Part shown: positions 55,835 to 64,000 of the stretch, piece by piece | How the letters are laid out: each line of letters starts with the position of its first letter | Numbering within the stretch: position 1 is the stretch's first letter | Origin: Bacteroidales bacterium | GTDB lineage: Bacteria > Bacteroidota > Bacteroidia > Bacteroidales > UBA3663 | DNA length: 64,000 nucleotides | Assembly (NCBI GenBank): GCA_017449065.1 | Contig: JAFSKF010000029.1 | Coordinates: 1-64,000 of the forward strand | Direction: 5' to 3' | Program-made: the position numbers and the translations under genes | The notes under the pieces: generated by a model | The model's input: the letters and a program-made list of their open reading frames with translations, nothing else | Told to the model about the DNA's origin: nothing | Database searches by the model: none

Positions 55835-58012
55835 TTACAAAGTTTTCTCTAACCCTTTCATGCTGAGCGACAGACGTCCGCGCTTCAAATCCACCTCCTT
55901 CACCCGGACGGTCACATGCTGGTGCAGCGAAACCACCGAGTTCGGGTCTTTTACGAAACGGTCGGCCATCTCGGAAATGTGCACCAATCCTTGCGTGTGG
56001 ACACCCACATCCACGAAGGCCCCGAAGTTGGTGATATTCGTAACAATGCCGGGCAGCACCATGCCTTCTCGGACATCCTCCAACGTCTTCACCTCCTGAC
56101 TGAAACTGAATTCCTTCAGGGGCTCACGCGGATCGCGTCCGGGCTTGGCCAATTCCGCCATAATATCCTGCAAGGTCGGCAAGCCCAAACCTTCGGGTTC
56201 CGATACATACCGGTTCAAATCGATACGTTCGCGCAAAGAGCTGCCCTTCTCTCCTATCAGGTCCGACACGTGGCATTTCAGATCCTTGGCCATCTGCTCC
56301 ACCACCCAATACGATTCCGGATGCACGGCGCTGTTGTCCAACGGATTCTCCCCATCGCTGATGCGGAGGAAGCCGGCAGCCTGCTGGAAAGCCTTCGGAC
56401 CCATGCGCGGCACTTTCTTCAGTTCCTGCCGGGAACGGAATGCACCGTTTTCTGCCCGATAGTTCACGACGTTCTGCGCCAGCAGCGGACCCAATCCGGA
56501 GATATAGGTCAGCAGATGCTTCGATGCCGTGTTGACATTCACGCCGACTTTGTTCACACAGCTCTCGACGGTCTGGTCGAGGCTGCGTTTCAGTTCCGTC
56601 TGATTCACATCTTTCTGATACTGGCCCACACCGATGGAATTAGGGTCGATCTTCACCAATTCCGCCAGGGGATCCATCAGCCGCCGGCCAATCGAAACGG
56701 CGCCTCTCACAGTCACATCCTCATCGGGAAACTCGTCGCGTGCCGCCTTCGATGCCGAATAGATGGAAGCTCCGTCTTCGCTCACCACAAAGACCTTCAC
56801 CCGTCCATCGGCCGTACAATCCAGTCCTTTCACGAATTCTTCCGTTTCGCGGCTGGCCGTTCCATTGCCAATCGAAATGGCCTCGATCCGGTATTTCTTC
56901 ACCAGATCCTCCATTTTGTTCATGGCATCAATAAACTGGCTCTTGGGCGGATGCGGATAAATCACATCGTGATGCAAAAGGTTGCCCTCTGCGTCCAGAC
57001 ACACCACCTTGCAACCGGTGCGGAAACCGGGGTCGAGCGCCAGCACCCGCTTTTGTCCCAAAGGAGCCGACATCAGCAGTTGCTCCAGATTCCGCACAAA
57101 GATACGGATAGCCTCCTCGTCAGCTTTCTCCTTCGAACTTTGGGCAAATTCCGTCTCGATGGAAGGTTTCAGCAAGCGTTTGAAACCGTCAGCCACTGCA
57201 TCGGCCACGATCATACCCGCCTCGCTTCCGTTACGCACGAACTGCCGGTTCAGGCGCTCCATGCAAATGGCATCGTCGCCTTCGATGCCCACGCGCAAGA
57301 AGCCTTCTGCCTCTCCTCGTCGCATGGCCAGAAGCCGATGGGACGCGCAACGGGAAAGCTTCTCTCGGAAGTCGAAGTAATCGCGGTATTTCTGGGCCTC
57401 TTCCTCCTTCCCTTTCACCAATTTGCTCCAGATGGTAGCATCGTGTTCGAAATTCCTGCGCACCGAACCGCGTGCCCGTTCGTCTTCCGACACCATTTCA
57501 GCAATAATGTCCTGCGCACCGGCTATCGCTTCCTCAGCGTTGTTCACCCCTTTTTCTGCATTCACATAATTGCGCACCTGCATACCTACCGGCATATCCG
57601 AGCGGGACATCGACGCCTGTGTCAGCAGGAAATTGGCGAAAGGCTCCAGTCCTTTTTCTTTAGCTACCTGGGCACGCGTTCTGCGTTTGGGACGATAAGG
57701 CAGATAAATATCCTCCAATTCCGTCGCATTCCAGGTGTTTTCAATGCGCTTGCGGAGTTCTTCTGTGAGTTTCCCCTGTTCTTCGATGGTCTTCAGAATG
57801 GTATCTTTGCGCTTCTCCACCTCTTCCAGTTTGTCGCGTTGGGTGGCGATGTCGGCAATCTGCACTTCATTAAGTCCGCCTGTCGCTTCTTTCCGGTAGC
57901 GGCTGATAAAAGGAATGGTGCACCCGTCAGCCAACAGGTCGAGTGTGGCCTCGACCTGCTTGTATGGAATATTGAGTGCGTTACTGATTAGCGATGCAAA
58001 CAAGTTATTCAT
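55835..58012 (-). CDS. tex: Tex-family RNA-binding protein
   Basis: The 725-residue protein follows the Tex order. An N-terminal helical region is followed by an RNase H-like (YqgF) domain (VLALDPGFRTGCKVVCLD). Helix-hairpin-helix elements come next (LTYISGLGPLLAQNVV), and a C-terminal S1 domain closes it (GMVLPGIVTNITNFGAFVDVG). Tex acts in transcription and RNA metabolism; its exact role is not settled. I chose MNNLFAS (58012), two bases after the aminotransferase stop, so the pair is coupled. Confidence 0.93.
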   Translation of the reverse strand: MNNLFASLISNALNIPYKQVEATLDLLADGCTIPFISRYRKEATGGLNEVQIADIATQRDKLEEVEKRKDTILKTIEEQGKLTEELRKRIENTWNATELEDIYLPYRPKRRTRAQVAKEKGLEPFANFLLTQASMSRSDMPVGMQVRNYVNAEKGVNNAEEAIAGAQDIIAEMVSEDERARGSVRRNFEHDATIWSKLVKGKEEEAQKYRDYFDFREKLSRCASHRLLAMRRGEAEGFLRVGIEGDDAICMERLNRQFVRNGSEAGMIVADAVADGFKRLLKPSIETEFAQSSKEKADEEAIRIFVRNLEQLLMSAPLGQKRVLALDPGFRTGCKVVCLDAEGNLLHHDVIYPHPPKSQFIDAMNKMEDLVKKYRIEAISIGNGTASRETEEFVKGLDCTADGRVKVFVVSEDGASIYSASKAARDEFPDEDVTVRGAVSIGRRLMDPLAELVKIDPNSIGVGQYQKDVNQTELKRSLDQTVESCVNKVGVNVNTASKHLLTYISGLGPLLAQNVVNYRAENGAFRSRQELKKVPRMGPKAFQQAAGFLRISDGENPLDNSAVHPESYWVVEQMAKDLKCHVSDLIGEKGSSLRERIDLNRYVSEPEGLGLPTLQDIMAELAKPGRDPREPLKEFSFSQEVKTLEDVREGMVLPGIVTNITNFGAFVDVGVHTQGLVHISEMADRFVKDPNSVVSLHQHVTVRVKEVDLKRGRLSLSMKGLEKTL

Positions 58013-58014
58013 GG

Positions 58015-59325
58015 TTATTTCTTGTGATTCTGGTGAAAGAGTTCGATACGCTCCTGGAAGAGCGGTTCCTGTTCGGGTTTGAAGAACGAAGTACATACAC
58101 GCACGCCTTGTTCATGACTGCCCATCGTATCCAAGGGATAAACCGAAATACCGTAGTACATCAGTTCTTTCGTGAGTTCCAGATCCGTCATGTTCGGATA
58201 CTGCACCGTGAAATAGAACCCGTCTGCCAAAGGCTCGCCCATATCGTTGTCATACACCAGATAGAAGCCGTTCTCCAGCAATACCTTCTTCATAAAGGCG
58301 GCACGCCGTCCGTACTCGCGCACTTCGCTCACGAAGTCGAAACGTCCGTCGCAGGCGGCTTCCATCATGGCAGCCATACCATGCTGCACGCTGTGGCAGC
58401 AACCTGAACTCAACGTATAGATGACGCGCGCATCCAGGAACCGTCCGAATTCGCCCACCCCGAACAGATTCTTCAGCGGAGCATATTCCCGGTTATACAA
58501 GCCGTCGCTTACGCAACAGACACCGATACGCTGTCCTGCATAAGAGAACGCTTTCGAGCCAGAAATCGTCATCACATAGTTTTGCGTATATCGGGCCACC
58601 GTTGCCTGATAAGGCGGCTGGAACGGGTGCGACAAATCGCGACGGAAGTCCATTGCAAAATATGCCAGATCTTCCAGCACAATCACATCGTGCTTCGTGG
58701 CGAGTTGGCCGATACCCTTCAGTTCCTCGTCGGTGAAACATACCCACGACGGGTTGTTGGGGTTCGAATAGACCAAGCCGGCGATATTGCCCTGACTCAT
58801 CAGTTCGTCCAGTTTCTCAATCAGCTTCGGACCTCTGTAGTCGTGAATATCCAAACCGATCGGGTTCAAGCCAATCACTTTGCACTGGTCGGTCTGCACC
58901 GGGAAGCCCGGATGAATAAACAGAATCGTGTTTTTCTCGGGGCAAGCCAGATGCAAGGTCGTGAATACGGCAAAAGTTCCCTGCATCGAGCCCACGGTGG
59001 CGATGCAGCCCTGCGGTTTCAAGTCGATGCCGATATAGGCCTTTATAAAGTTCGATGCGGCATTCTTCAGCCGGTCGATGCCGGCATTAGGCGGATAAAT
59101 GGCGGCACAGCCCTCATCGAGCGCCTTCTTCTCTGCCTCGATACCGATTTGCGACGGTTTCAGTCCGGGCACGCCCATTTCGAGATGAATAAACGGCTGA
59201 CCTGTTTTCTGTTCCAGCACTTTGCTCAAGGTAGCAATATCGCGGATGGTAGCTCCGCTGAAATCACCCAGACGCATCGAATCGATGGTCTCGGTGACAA
59301 TCTTATAATCTAATGGTGTTTGCAT
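58015..59325 (-). CDS. PLP-dependent class I/II aminotransferase
   Basis: The 436-residue fold-type I enzyme has YSNPNNPSWVCFTDEEL, the Asp pairing the PLP nitrogen (LEDLAYF) and the Schiff-base Lys in SGSKAFSYAGQRIG. The Arg binding the substrate carboxylate should lie near GVRVCTSF. The substrate cannot be assigned. I chose the ATG at 59325 over a GTG two codons upstream. A TATCTTTG box (59354-59361) precedes it. It is the first gene of the tex-ispF-subtilase run. Confidence 0.85.
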   Translation of the reverse strand: MQTPLDYKIVTETIDSMRLGDFSGATIRDIATLSKVLEQKTGQPFIHLEMGVPGLKPSQIGIEAEKKALDEGCAAIYPPNAGIDRLKNAASNFIKAYIGIDLKPQGCIATVGSMQGTFAVFTTLHLACPEKNTILFIHPGFPVQTDQCKVIGLNPIGLDIHDYRGPKLIEKLDELMSQGNIAGLVYSNPNNPSWVCFTDEELKGIGQLATKHDVIVLEDLAYFAMDFRRDLSHPFQPPYQATVARYTQNYVMTISGSKAFSYAGQRIGVCCVSDGLYNREYAPLKNLFGVGEFGRFLDARVIYTLSSGCCHSVQHGMAAMMEAACDGRFDFVSEVREYGRRAAFMKKVLLENGFYLVYDNDMGEPLADGFYFTVQYPNMTDLELTKELMYYGISVYPLDTMGSHEQGVRVCTSFFKPEQEPLFQERIELFHQNHKK

Positions 59326-59361
59326 CTTCACACGTTTTTGATAATTCGTGCTGCAAAGATA

Positions 59362-59642
59362 ATAATAATTCCGAAATCTCAGCGTTCGGAGAGTTAATAA
59401 ATTTGTTGAATAAGCAGGAAATAAACAGAATTACCAAAGAAATGCAATCCGATAAGCACACAATATGTCTTAATCCGCATCTATCAGATTGTTGTTTTTG
59501 CTGGCATTATTTCGCTACAGATATAGTCTTTGAAAGTCTTTTTTCGACATACATTTTTCTTCAATTGGGGGCACAATATTGAAAAACACACTTGTCCAAG
59601 TAAAAAATCCCTGAAAAAATTCTTCATTTCAAAAAATTGTTG
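59362..59642. other. Intergenic region with no recognised feature
   Basis: About 280 A/T-rich bases lie between the aminotransferase promoter and the RNA gene. I see no tRNA, repeat or credible ORF. An 89-codon frame crosses it but starts inside the promoter region of the aminotransferase and has no protein character. Confidence 0.6.
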
Positions 59643-59650
59643 TACCTTTG
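59643..59650 (+). promoter_or_regulatory. -7 box of the 59.65-kb structured RNA
   Basis: TACCTTTG is an exact -7 element. There is no TTTG at the usual spacing, so activity may need help or be lower. Initiation is expected near 59657. Confidence 0.6.
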
Positions 59651-59654
59651 CGAC

Positions 59655-59921
59655 CAAGTATTGCCTTCTATGAAGATGGTATAAGCTTCGTCTTACACAT
59701 TGTTTTCAATGCGGCAGTATGACTTTATTGGTAAAATAACAGCATTAGCAGTTATTCGGCGTGTCTGAAAGGTGAGATGTTTAGAACACGATGCTAAAAT
59801 AACAATAATGACTAATGTCTGCGCTCGATAGCGTGGACATGTCACTTATCTATTTTAGCAGGTAAATCTCACCACCTCAGACACGGATAAGCGCGGTTCA
59901 CGCTTTTTCGTGTCTTTTTTT
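59655..59921 (+). ncRNA. Structured RNA / riboregulator upstream of the methyltransferase
   Basis: About 265 nt with four structural parts. (1) TATTGCC...GGCAGTA encloses GAAG/CTTC and CATTG/CAATG hairpins. (2) AATAAC/GTTATT. (3) A long hairpin: CGTGTCTGA/TCAGACACG (59760-59768 with 59877-59885), GGTGAGAT-TTTA/TAAATCTCACC, GCTAAAATA/TATTTTAGC, then the tip TGTCTGCGCT-CGAT-AGCGTGGACA. (4) An intrinsic terminator. The strand GACACG is shared between parts 3 and 4, so the two are mutually exclusive. This suits attenuation of the downstream genes or a terminated ncRNA. No Rfam family is recognised. Confidence 0.65.
59880..59921 (+). terminator. Terminator of the structured RNA
   Basis: GACACG (59880-59885) pairs with CGTGTC (59909-59914) and AAGCG (59889-59893) with CGCTT (59901-59905), followed by seven T. 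Its 5' strand can instead pair with CGTGTC at 59760-59765. Confidence 0.85.
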
Positions 59922-59977
59922 GAGGTGATGGGGTTCCTGTAGTTCCGGTAAGTGCTGTGCTCTAAAGCTATCAGAGT

Positions 59978-62680
59978 ATGGCGAAGAAACCGAACTTTTC
60001 GCATATTGCTGCTCAGGAGGCGTTGGAAAATGTGGCGTCTTCCCTGACAGTCGATAATCTGCCCTATGAACTCCTACGGATTTTCTGCGGGTACGGAGAA
60101 GCATCTCTTCAGCGTGTTCGTGACGGACGCGATAACAAATCCCGTGAACCTCAAACAATCTTGGTGAAAGACAAATTGGTGTTTCGTCCTTTTCCCAAAG
60201 GAACAGAACCATTGAATGTCATCATCGCCATGAGGAACGAAAAGAGTATCTCCCGTCACAACCCTCGTCTGTACATTACCTGCGACGGATTCTATGTCGT
60301 GGCTTACGATCCCAAAGATGATGATGTTTACGAGGGTCAGCTGGATTTGCTTTGGCGTGACTTCGAGTTCTTCAAGCCCCTTGCCGGTATTGAGAAGTTC
60401 CGAAACTACGAAGAGGCTGAGGCAGATGTCAAGACTGCAGAGCTAATGGCAAAAATCTACGACGACATCTGCCGTTACAACGACTTCCGTGACGAAGAAA
60501 TACGGCACCGAATCAACGTCTTCATGTCGCGCCTCCTCTTCTGCTTCTTCGCAGAGGACACCGGCCTCTTCAAGGACAATCAGTTCTCCAAAGCCATCGA
60601 GGACAACACCGCCATCGACGGCTCCGACCTGGCCGATTTCATCGACCGCCTCTTTGTCATCATGTCCACGGACAACAAAGACCTCCGTGAGCAGCAGACC
60701 AACAAAGTCATAGCCGATTTCCCATACGTCAACGGAGGCCTCTTCCTCCAACGCTATCCCATCCCGGTCCTCAGCCGCCGTGCACGGCTCCTGATGATCC
60801 AGTGCGGGAAATACCAGTGGAGCGAAATCAACCCTGACATCTTCGGTTCCATGACCCAGGCCATCGTCTCCCCGGAAGACCGGGCCGAGCTGGGTATCCA
60901 CTACACCTCCGTTCCCAACATCATGAAGGTTATCCAGCCCCTCTTCTTGGACGACCTCGCAGCTGAATTCCTGCGTTCCCGCAATGATGCCAAAGCCCTC
61001 AACGCCCTGCTGGTCAGGATGAGCAAGATGAAATTCTTCGACCCGGCCTGCGGCTCCGGCAACTTCCTCATCATCTCCTACAAGCGTCTTCGTGAGCTGG
61101 AAATCGAAATCTGGAAGCGCCTTGTGGAACTCGGTTCTGCAATCATTCCGTTCAGTGACATCGCCCTTACGCAGTTCTACGGCATTGAGATAGACGAATA
61201 CGCCTGCGACACCGCCACGCTCTCCCTCTGGCTGGCAGAACACCAGATGAACAACAAGTTCCGTGAACAGTTCGGCACATCACCCAATCCGCTCCCGCTG
61301 CGCCCCAGTGGTCACATCGTTTGCGGCAATGCCTGTACGACCAATTGGGAAATAGTTTGCCCGCATACTAATAATGACGATGAGATTTATGTCATGGGCA
61401 ATCCTCCGTATCTTGGCACACGAAACCAGGAGAAATGGCACAAAGATGATATGAATAGCACCTTTGGAGTTGTCCAGCATGGAATGCTTGATTATATCGG
61501 CTGTTGGTTTTATAATGGTGCAAGGTATATGCGGGGTAAGACCCGGACTAAAACGGCATTCGTAAGCACCAATTCTATCACACAGGGAATCCAGGTTCAG
61601 ATGATGTGGAATCCAATCTTTGAAATGGGAATGGAGATTCAGTTTGCCCACAAAACATTTACTTGGTCAAACAACGCCAAGAATAAGGCTGCTGTATTCT
61701 GTGTCGTGATTGGATATGCCCCTGTTGAAAAGAATACGCCTAAATACATTTACGAGGACGAAGTTAAAACTACAGTTGACTACATATCACCAACATTGTC
61801 TGACCAGGGTTTTTCAGGAGTACAAACACAATCGTCAAGCATTAGCGGTTTGAGACCTATTCTCAAAGGTAGTCTTCCTGCTGATGAAAATAATCTGACT
61901 ATCTACCCTCAAGACCGCGAGGACTTATTGCAAAAGTATCCAGAAATAGAGCCGCTTATTAAGCGTTTCATTGGCTCTCAAGAGTTCTTGCGTTCAGAAG
62001 AGCGCTATTGTCTTTGGATTACTGAAGGACAGAAACAGCTGGCATACTCAATCCCAGAATTAAGACGCCGTTTTGAACTCGTTGCAAAAATGAGAAGCGA
62101 GAGTAAAAAAGCGGCCACTCAAAAACTCGCTGCAATTCCTTACCGCTTTGCAGAAGACCGTTTTAATCCAGCTCCGGCTATTCTCATCCCCGTTGTCTCA
62201 TCACAACGACGCGACTACATCCCGATTGGATTCGTGCCTAAGGATACGGTTGTGTATTACTCTTCATTTGCAGTTTATAATGCTGATTATTTCGATTTCG
62301 CTGTTCTTACATCAAGAATGCACAACGTCTGGATGAGAGCAACTGCTGGACGTTTGAAATCAGATTTCAGATACTCTGCAACATTGTGCTATAACACATT
62401 CCCTTTCCCGAAGATTTCACAGAATCAAAAAGAGATACTCTCTAAGTTGGCGCAAGAAATACTACTTGTCAGAGCTGAACATACTGAAATGACTCTTGGT
62501 GAGATGTATTCACCGGAGAATTTCCCGGATGACCTTCGTGAAGCCCACCACGCACTTGACCTTGCTGTCGAGCGCTGCTACCGCGAAAAGCCCTTTGAGT
62601 CCGACGAGGAACGCCTGGAATTCCTCTTCAAGCAATACGTGAAACTAACGACTGACAAATCCACGCTATGGAAAATTTAG
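59978..62680 (+). CDS. Adenine-specific DNA methyltransferase (defence/RM-type)
   Basis: The 900-residue protein has SAM motif I FDPACGSGNFL (Asp at residue 355) and N6-adenine motif IV GNPPY (Asn at residue 475). The N-terminal 340 residues are helical and resemble the flank of MmeI-like enzymes, but I see no PD-(D/E)xK nuclease motif. The C-terminal half (about 470-840) should contain the target-recognition domain and ends with the usual DLAVERCYREKPF. It differs in base composition from its flanks. Its stop overlaps the helicase start by 13 bases, which indicates one operon. Confidence 0.85.
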   Translation: MAKKPNFSHIAAQEALENVASSLTVDNLPYELLRIFCGYGEASLQRVRDGRDNKSREPQTILVKDKLVFRPFPKGTEPLNVIIAMRNEKSISRHNPRLYITCDGFYVVAYDPKDDDVYEGQLDLLWRDFEFFKPLAGIEKFRNYEEAEADVKTAELMAKIYDDICRYNDFRDEEIRHRINVFMSRLLFCFFAEDTGLFKDNQFSKAIEDNTAIDGSDLADFIDRLFVIMSTDNKDLREQQTNKVIADFPYVNGGLFLQRYPIPVLSRRARLLMIQCGKYQWSEINPDIFGSMTQAIVSPEDRAELGIHYTSVPNIMKVIQPLFLDDLAAEFLRSRNDAKALNALLVRMSKMKFFDPACGSGNFLIISYKRLRELEIEIWKRLVELGSAIIPFSDIALTQFYGIEIDEYACDTATLSLWLAEHQMNNKFREQFGTSPNPLPLRPSGHIVCGNACTTNWEIVCPHTNNDDEIYVMGNPPYLGTRNQEKWHKDDMNSTFGVVQHGMLDYIGCWFYNGARYMRGKTRTKTAFVSTNSITQGIQVQMMWNPIFEMGMEIQFAHKTFTWSNNAKNKAAVFCVVIGYAPVEKNTPKYIYEDEVKTTVDYISPTLSDQGFSGVQTQSSSISGLRPILKGSLPADENNLTIYPQDREDLLQKYPEIEPLIKRFIGSQEFLRSEERYCLWITEGQKQLAYSIPELRRRFELVAKMRSESKKAATQKLAAIPYRFAEDRFNPAPAILIPVVSSQRRDYIPIGFVPKDTVVYYSSFAVYNADYFDFAVLTSRMHNVWMRATAGRLKSDFRYSATLCYNTFPFPKISQNQKEILSKLAQEILLVRAEHTEMTLGEMYSPENFPDDLREAHHALDLAVERCYREKPFESDEERLEFLFKQYVKLTTDKSTLWKI

Positions 62681-64000
62681 TCCAGATACAATACGGTCAG
62701 ACTGGCGTATCCGCCACCACCGATGCCCTCGGAATGAGGGAAATGCAACGCATCGTCTATGCGGCCCGCTCCCGCCAGTACCTGCTGGTCAAGGCTCCGC
62801 CGGCATCCGGTAAGAGCCGCGCCCTGATGTTCGTAGCCCTCGACAAACTGGCCAACCAGGGAATCAAGCGCGTCATTGTAGCTGTCCCGGAGAAAACCAT
62901 CGCCCGCTCCTTCAAAGACACGGAACTCGTTCCCCACGGCTTCTTTGCAGACTGGAAGGTAAGCGAAGGCTACAACCTCTGCACTCCCGGACTCAAAGAG
63001 AGCGGCCTGCGCCAGAAGTTCATCGACTTCCTCACCAGCGATGCCACCGTCCTTGTCTGCACCCACTCAACCTTCCGCAATGCCCTCAAGGATCTGGACA
63101 TTACCCTTCTCAACGACACCTTCATCGGCATCGACGAATTCCACCACACCTCGGCCGACGAACTCAATAACCTGGGAACAGCCATCCGTGCCATCATTGG
63201 CGGCACCAACGCCCACATTATGGCAATGACCGGCTCCTATTTCCGGGGGGATGCCGTCCCCGTGATGCGCCCCGAAGACGAAGCCAAATTCCAGCCTACC
63301 ATCACCTACAACTACTACCAGCAGCTCAACGGCTACAAATACCTCAAGAGCCTGGGTATTGGCTACCAGTTCTATCAAGGCAAGTACATCACCGCCATTC
63401 CGCTCACCCTCGACACCCATAAGAAGACCCTCATTCACATCCCCAACGTGAACTCCCGTTCTTCTTACACCCGTAAATACGACCAGGTAGCCGACATCAT
63501 TTCCTGCATCGGCACCGTGGTAGGAGAAGATGCCGAGCACTACATCAAGATGGTGAAAACCCCTGATGGCCGCATCCTAAAAGTAGGCGACCTTGTGGAA
63601 GATGACCCCCGTCAGCGCGAGGCTCTGCAGGCCTACCTCAACCGGATGGACTGTGCCAATGCCCTCGACATCCTCATTGCCCTGGGCACCGCCAAAGAAG
63701 GCTTCGACTGGCAGTGGTGCGAATGCTGCCTCACCATCGGCATCCGCGCATCCCTCACCGAGGTCATCCAGATTATCGGACGCTGCACCCGTGACTGCGA
63801 AGGCAAGACCCACGCCCAGTTCACCAACCTCATCCCTTGCCCCTCTGCGGCAGAAGATGATGTCAAGAACGCTGTGAACGATATGCTAAAGGCCATCACT
63901 GCCTCCCTCCTGATGGAACAGGTGATGCAGCCCGAATGGAAATTCCGCACAGCCCCGGAGAAAGACACCGATGATGAGTCCGACCGGGATGAGTCCGACA
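62668..64000 (+). CDS. DEAD/DEAH-type helicase, 3' truncated by the window
   Basis: The first 444 codons are seen. Walker A is PPASGKSRA (Lys at residue 49), motif II is DEFHH (Asp at residue 156), and motif VI is QIIGRCTRD (residues 368-376). Motif III-like SYFRGDA and a YNYYQQLNGYKYL segment lie between. It is an SF2 translocase of the kind that accompanies DNA methyltransferases in defence loci. The ATG at 62668 lies inside the methyltransferase gene, and the frame is open to the last base. The C-terminus, and any nuclease domain or partner, is outside the window. Confidence 0.82.
   Translation, partial: MENLVQIQYGQTGVSATTDALGMREMQRIVYAARSRQYLLVKAPPASGKSRALMFVALDKLANQGIKRVIVAVPEKTIARSFKDTELVPHGFFADWKVSEGYNLCTPGLKESGLRQKFIDFLTSDATVLVCTHSTFRNALKDLDITLLNDTFIGIDEFHHTSADELNNLGTAIRAIIGGTNAHIMAMTGSYFRGDAVPVMRPEDEAKFQPTITYNYYQQLNGYKYLKSLGIGYQFYQGKYITAIPLTLDTHKKTLIHIPNVNSRSSYTRKYDQVADIISCIGTVVGEDAEHYIKMVKTPDGRILKVGDLVEDDPRQREALQAYLNRMDCANALDILIALGTAKEGFDWQWCECCLTIGIRASLTEVIQIIGRCTRDCEGKTHAQFTNLIPCPSAAEDDVKNAVNDMLKAITASLLMEQVMQPEWKFRTAPEKDTDDESDRDESD

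Noticed and set aside
55916..57991. 691-codon plus-strand frame
   Set aside because: It is antisense to tex, with the same His/Arg/Phe-rich composition and no domains.
59313..59582. 89-codon plus-strand frame
   Set aside because: It begins inside the 5' end of the aminotransferase gene on the opposite strand and crosses its promoter. Cys- and Asn-rich noise with no family.
59655..59921. Retron msr-msd RNA
   Set aside because: The long hairpin invites the idea, but no reverse transcriptase gene lies in the visible neighbourhood and the RNA ends in an intrinsic terminator.
60443..61243. 266-codon minus-strand frame
   Set aside because: It is antisense to the methyltransferase gene in its GC-rich part; acidic Gly/Val-rich noise.
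59978..62680. Single-chain type IIG or ISP restriction enzyme
   Set aside because: No nuclease motif or fused helicase is visible in the 900 residues; the helicase is a separate, overlapping gene.

Overview
The window reads as a chromosomal segment of a Bacteroidota bacterium, most likely order Bacteroidales and plausibly Prevotellaceae. Support: ten promoters with the Bacteroidota sigma-factor signature (TTTG, 19-20 bp, TAnnTTTG); almost no Shine-Dalgarno sequences; a fused murF-alr gene; type IX secretion genes porU-porV; a 28-codon COX24-like ribosomal protein; paired GH51 arabinofuranosidases; a gal operon; and an NfeD-flotillin pair. Genus is inference only.

Layout. Positions 1-24 are the 5' end of a 16S rRNA gene (minus strand) with its leader and promoter. 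357-3377 is an xseB-gltX-waaA operon (minus). Then come rpsO, htrA, RNase P RNA, porU-porV, folP, NfeD-flotillin and DUF4298 (3.4-14.6 kb). 14.6-16.7 kb holds two secreted proteins behind a long, strongly promoted and terminated structured leader or ncRNA. 16.9-22.3 kb is a complete ilvD-ilvB-ilvN-ilvC operon (minus). 22.5-26.2 kb is HU / COX24-like / RNase G / ModF-like ABC (minus). 26.4-30.3 kb is mutY, ssb and a large secreted beta-helix protein. 30.3-39.3 kb holds an LtaS-like sulfatase, an S4-domain orphan, a HAD phosphatase, a 9-bp tandem repeat, a GH3-family protein, a phospholipase D-like protein and murF-alr. 39.4-50.9 kb is sugar metabolism: GH2 enzyme, galM, a 40-codon ORF, galK and two GH51 enzymes, with fabD, truA and a fimbrillin-like lipoprotein between them. 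50.9-59.3 kb holds a membrane-anchored GIY-YIG protein with a small membrane partner, adk-obgE, and an aminotransferase-tex-ispF-subtilase run.

The accessory part is the right end. From about 59.65 kb a promoter drives a roughly 265-nt highly structured RNA ending in a perfect intrinsic terminator. An adenine-specific DNA methyltransferase and an overlapping DEAD/DEAH helicase follow; the helicase runs off the window. This looks like a defence or restriction-modification locus with a riboregulator in front of it. The methyltransferase gene changes base composition sharply across its presumed target-recognition half.

How the parts work together: PorU and PorV would process and shuttle type IX cargo. 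Three secreted proteins here (14618-15238, 15250-16269, 53768-55318) are candidate cargo, two of them with sorting-like C-termini. The GH2 and GH51 enzymes with galM-galK suit growth on galactose- and arabinose-containing plant glycans, although no SusC/SusD pair or sugar transporter is present. Most remaining genes are housekeeping.
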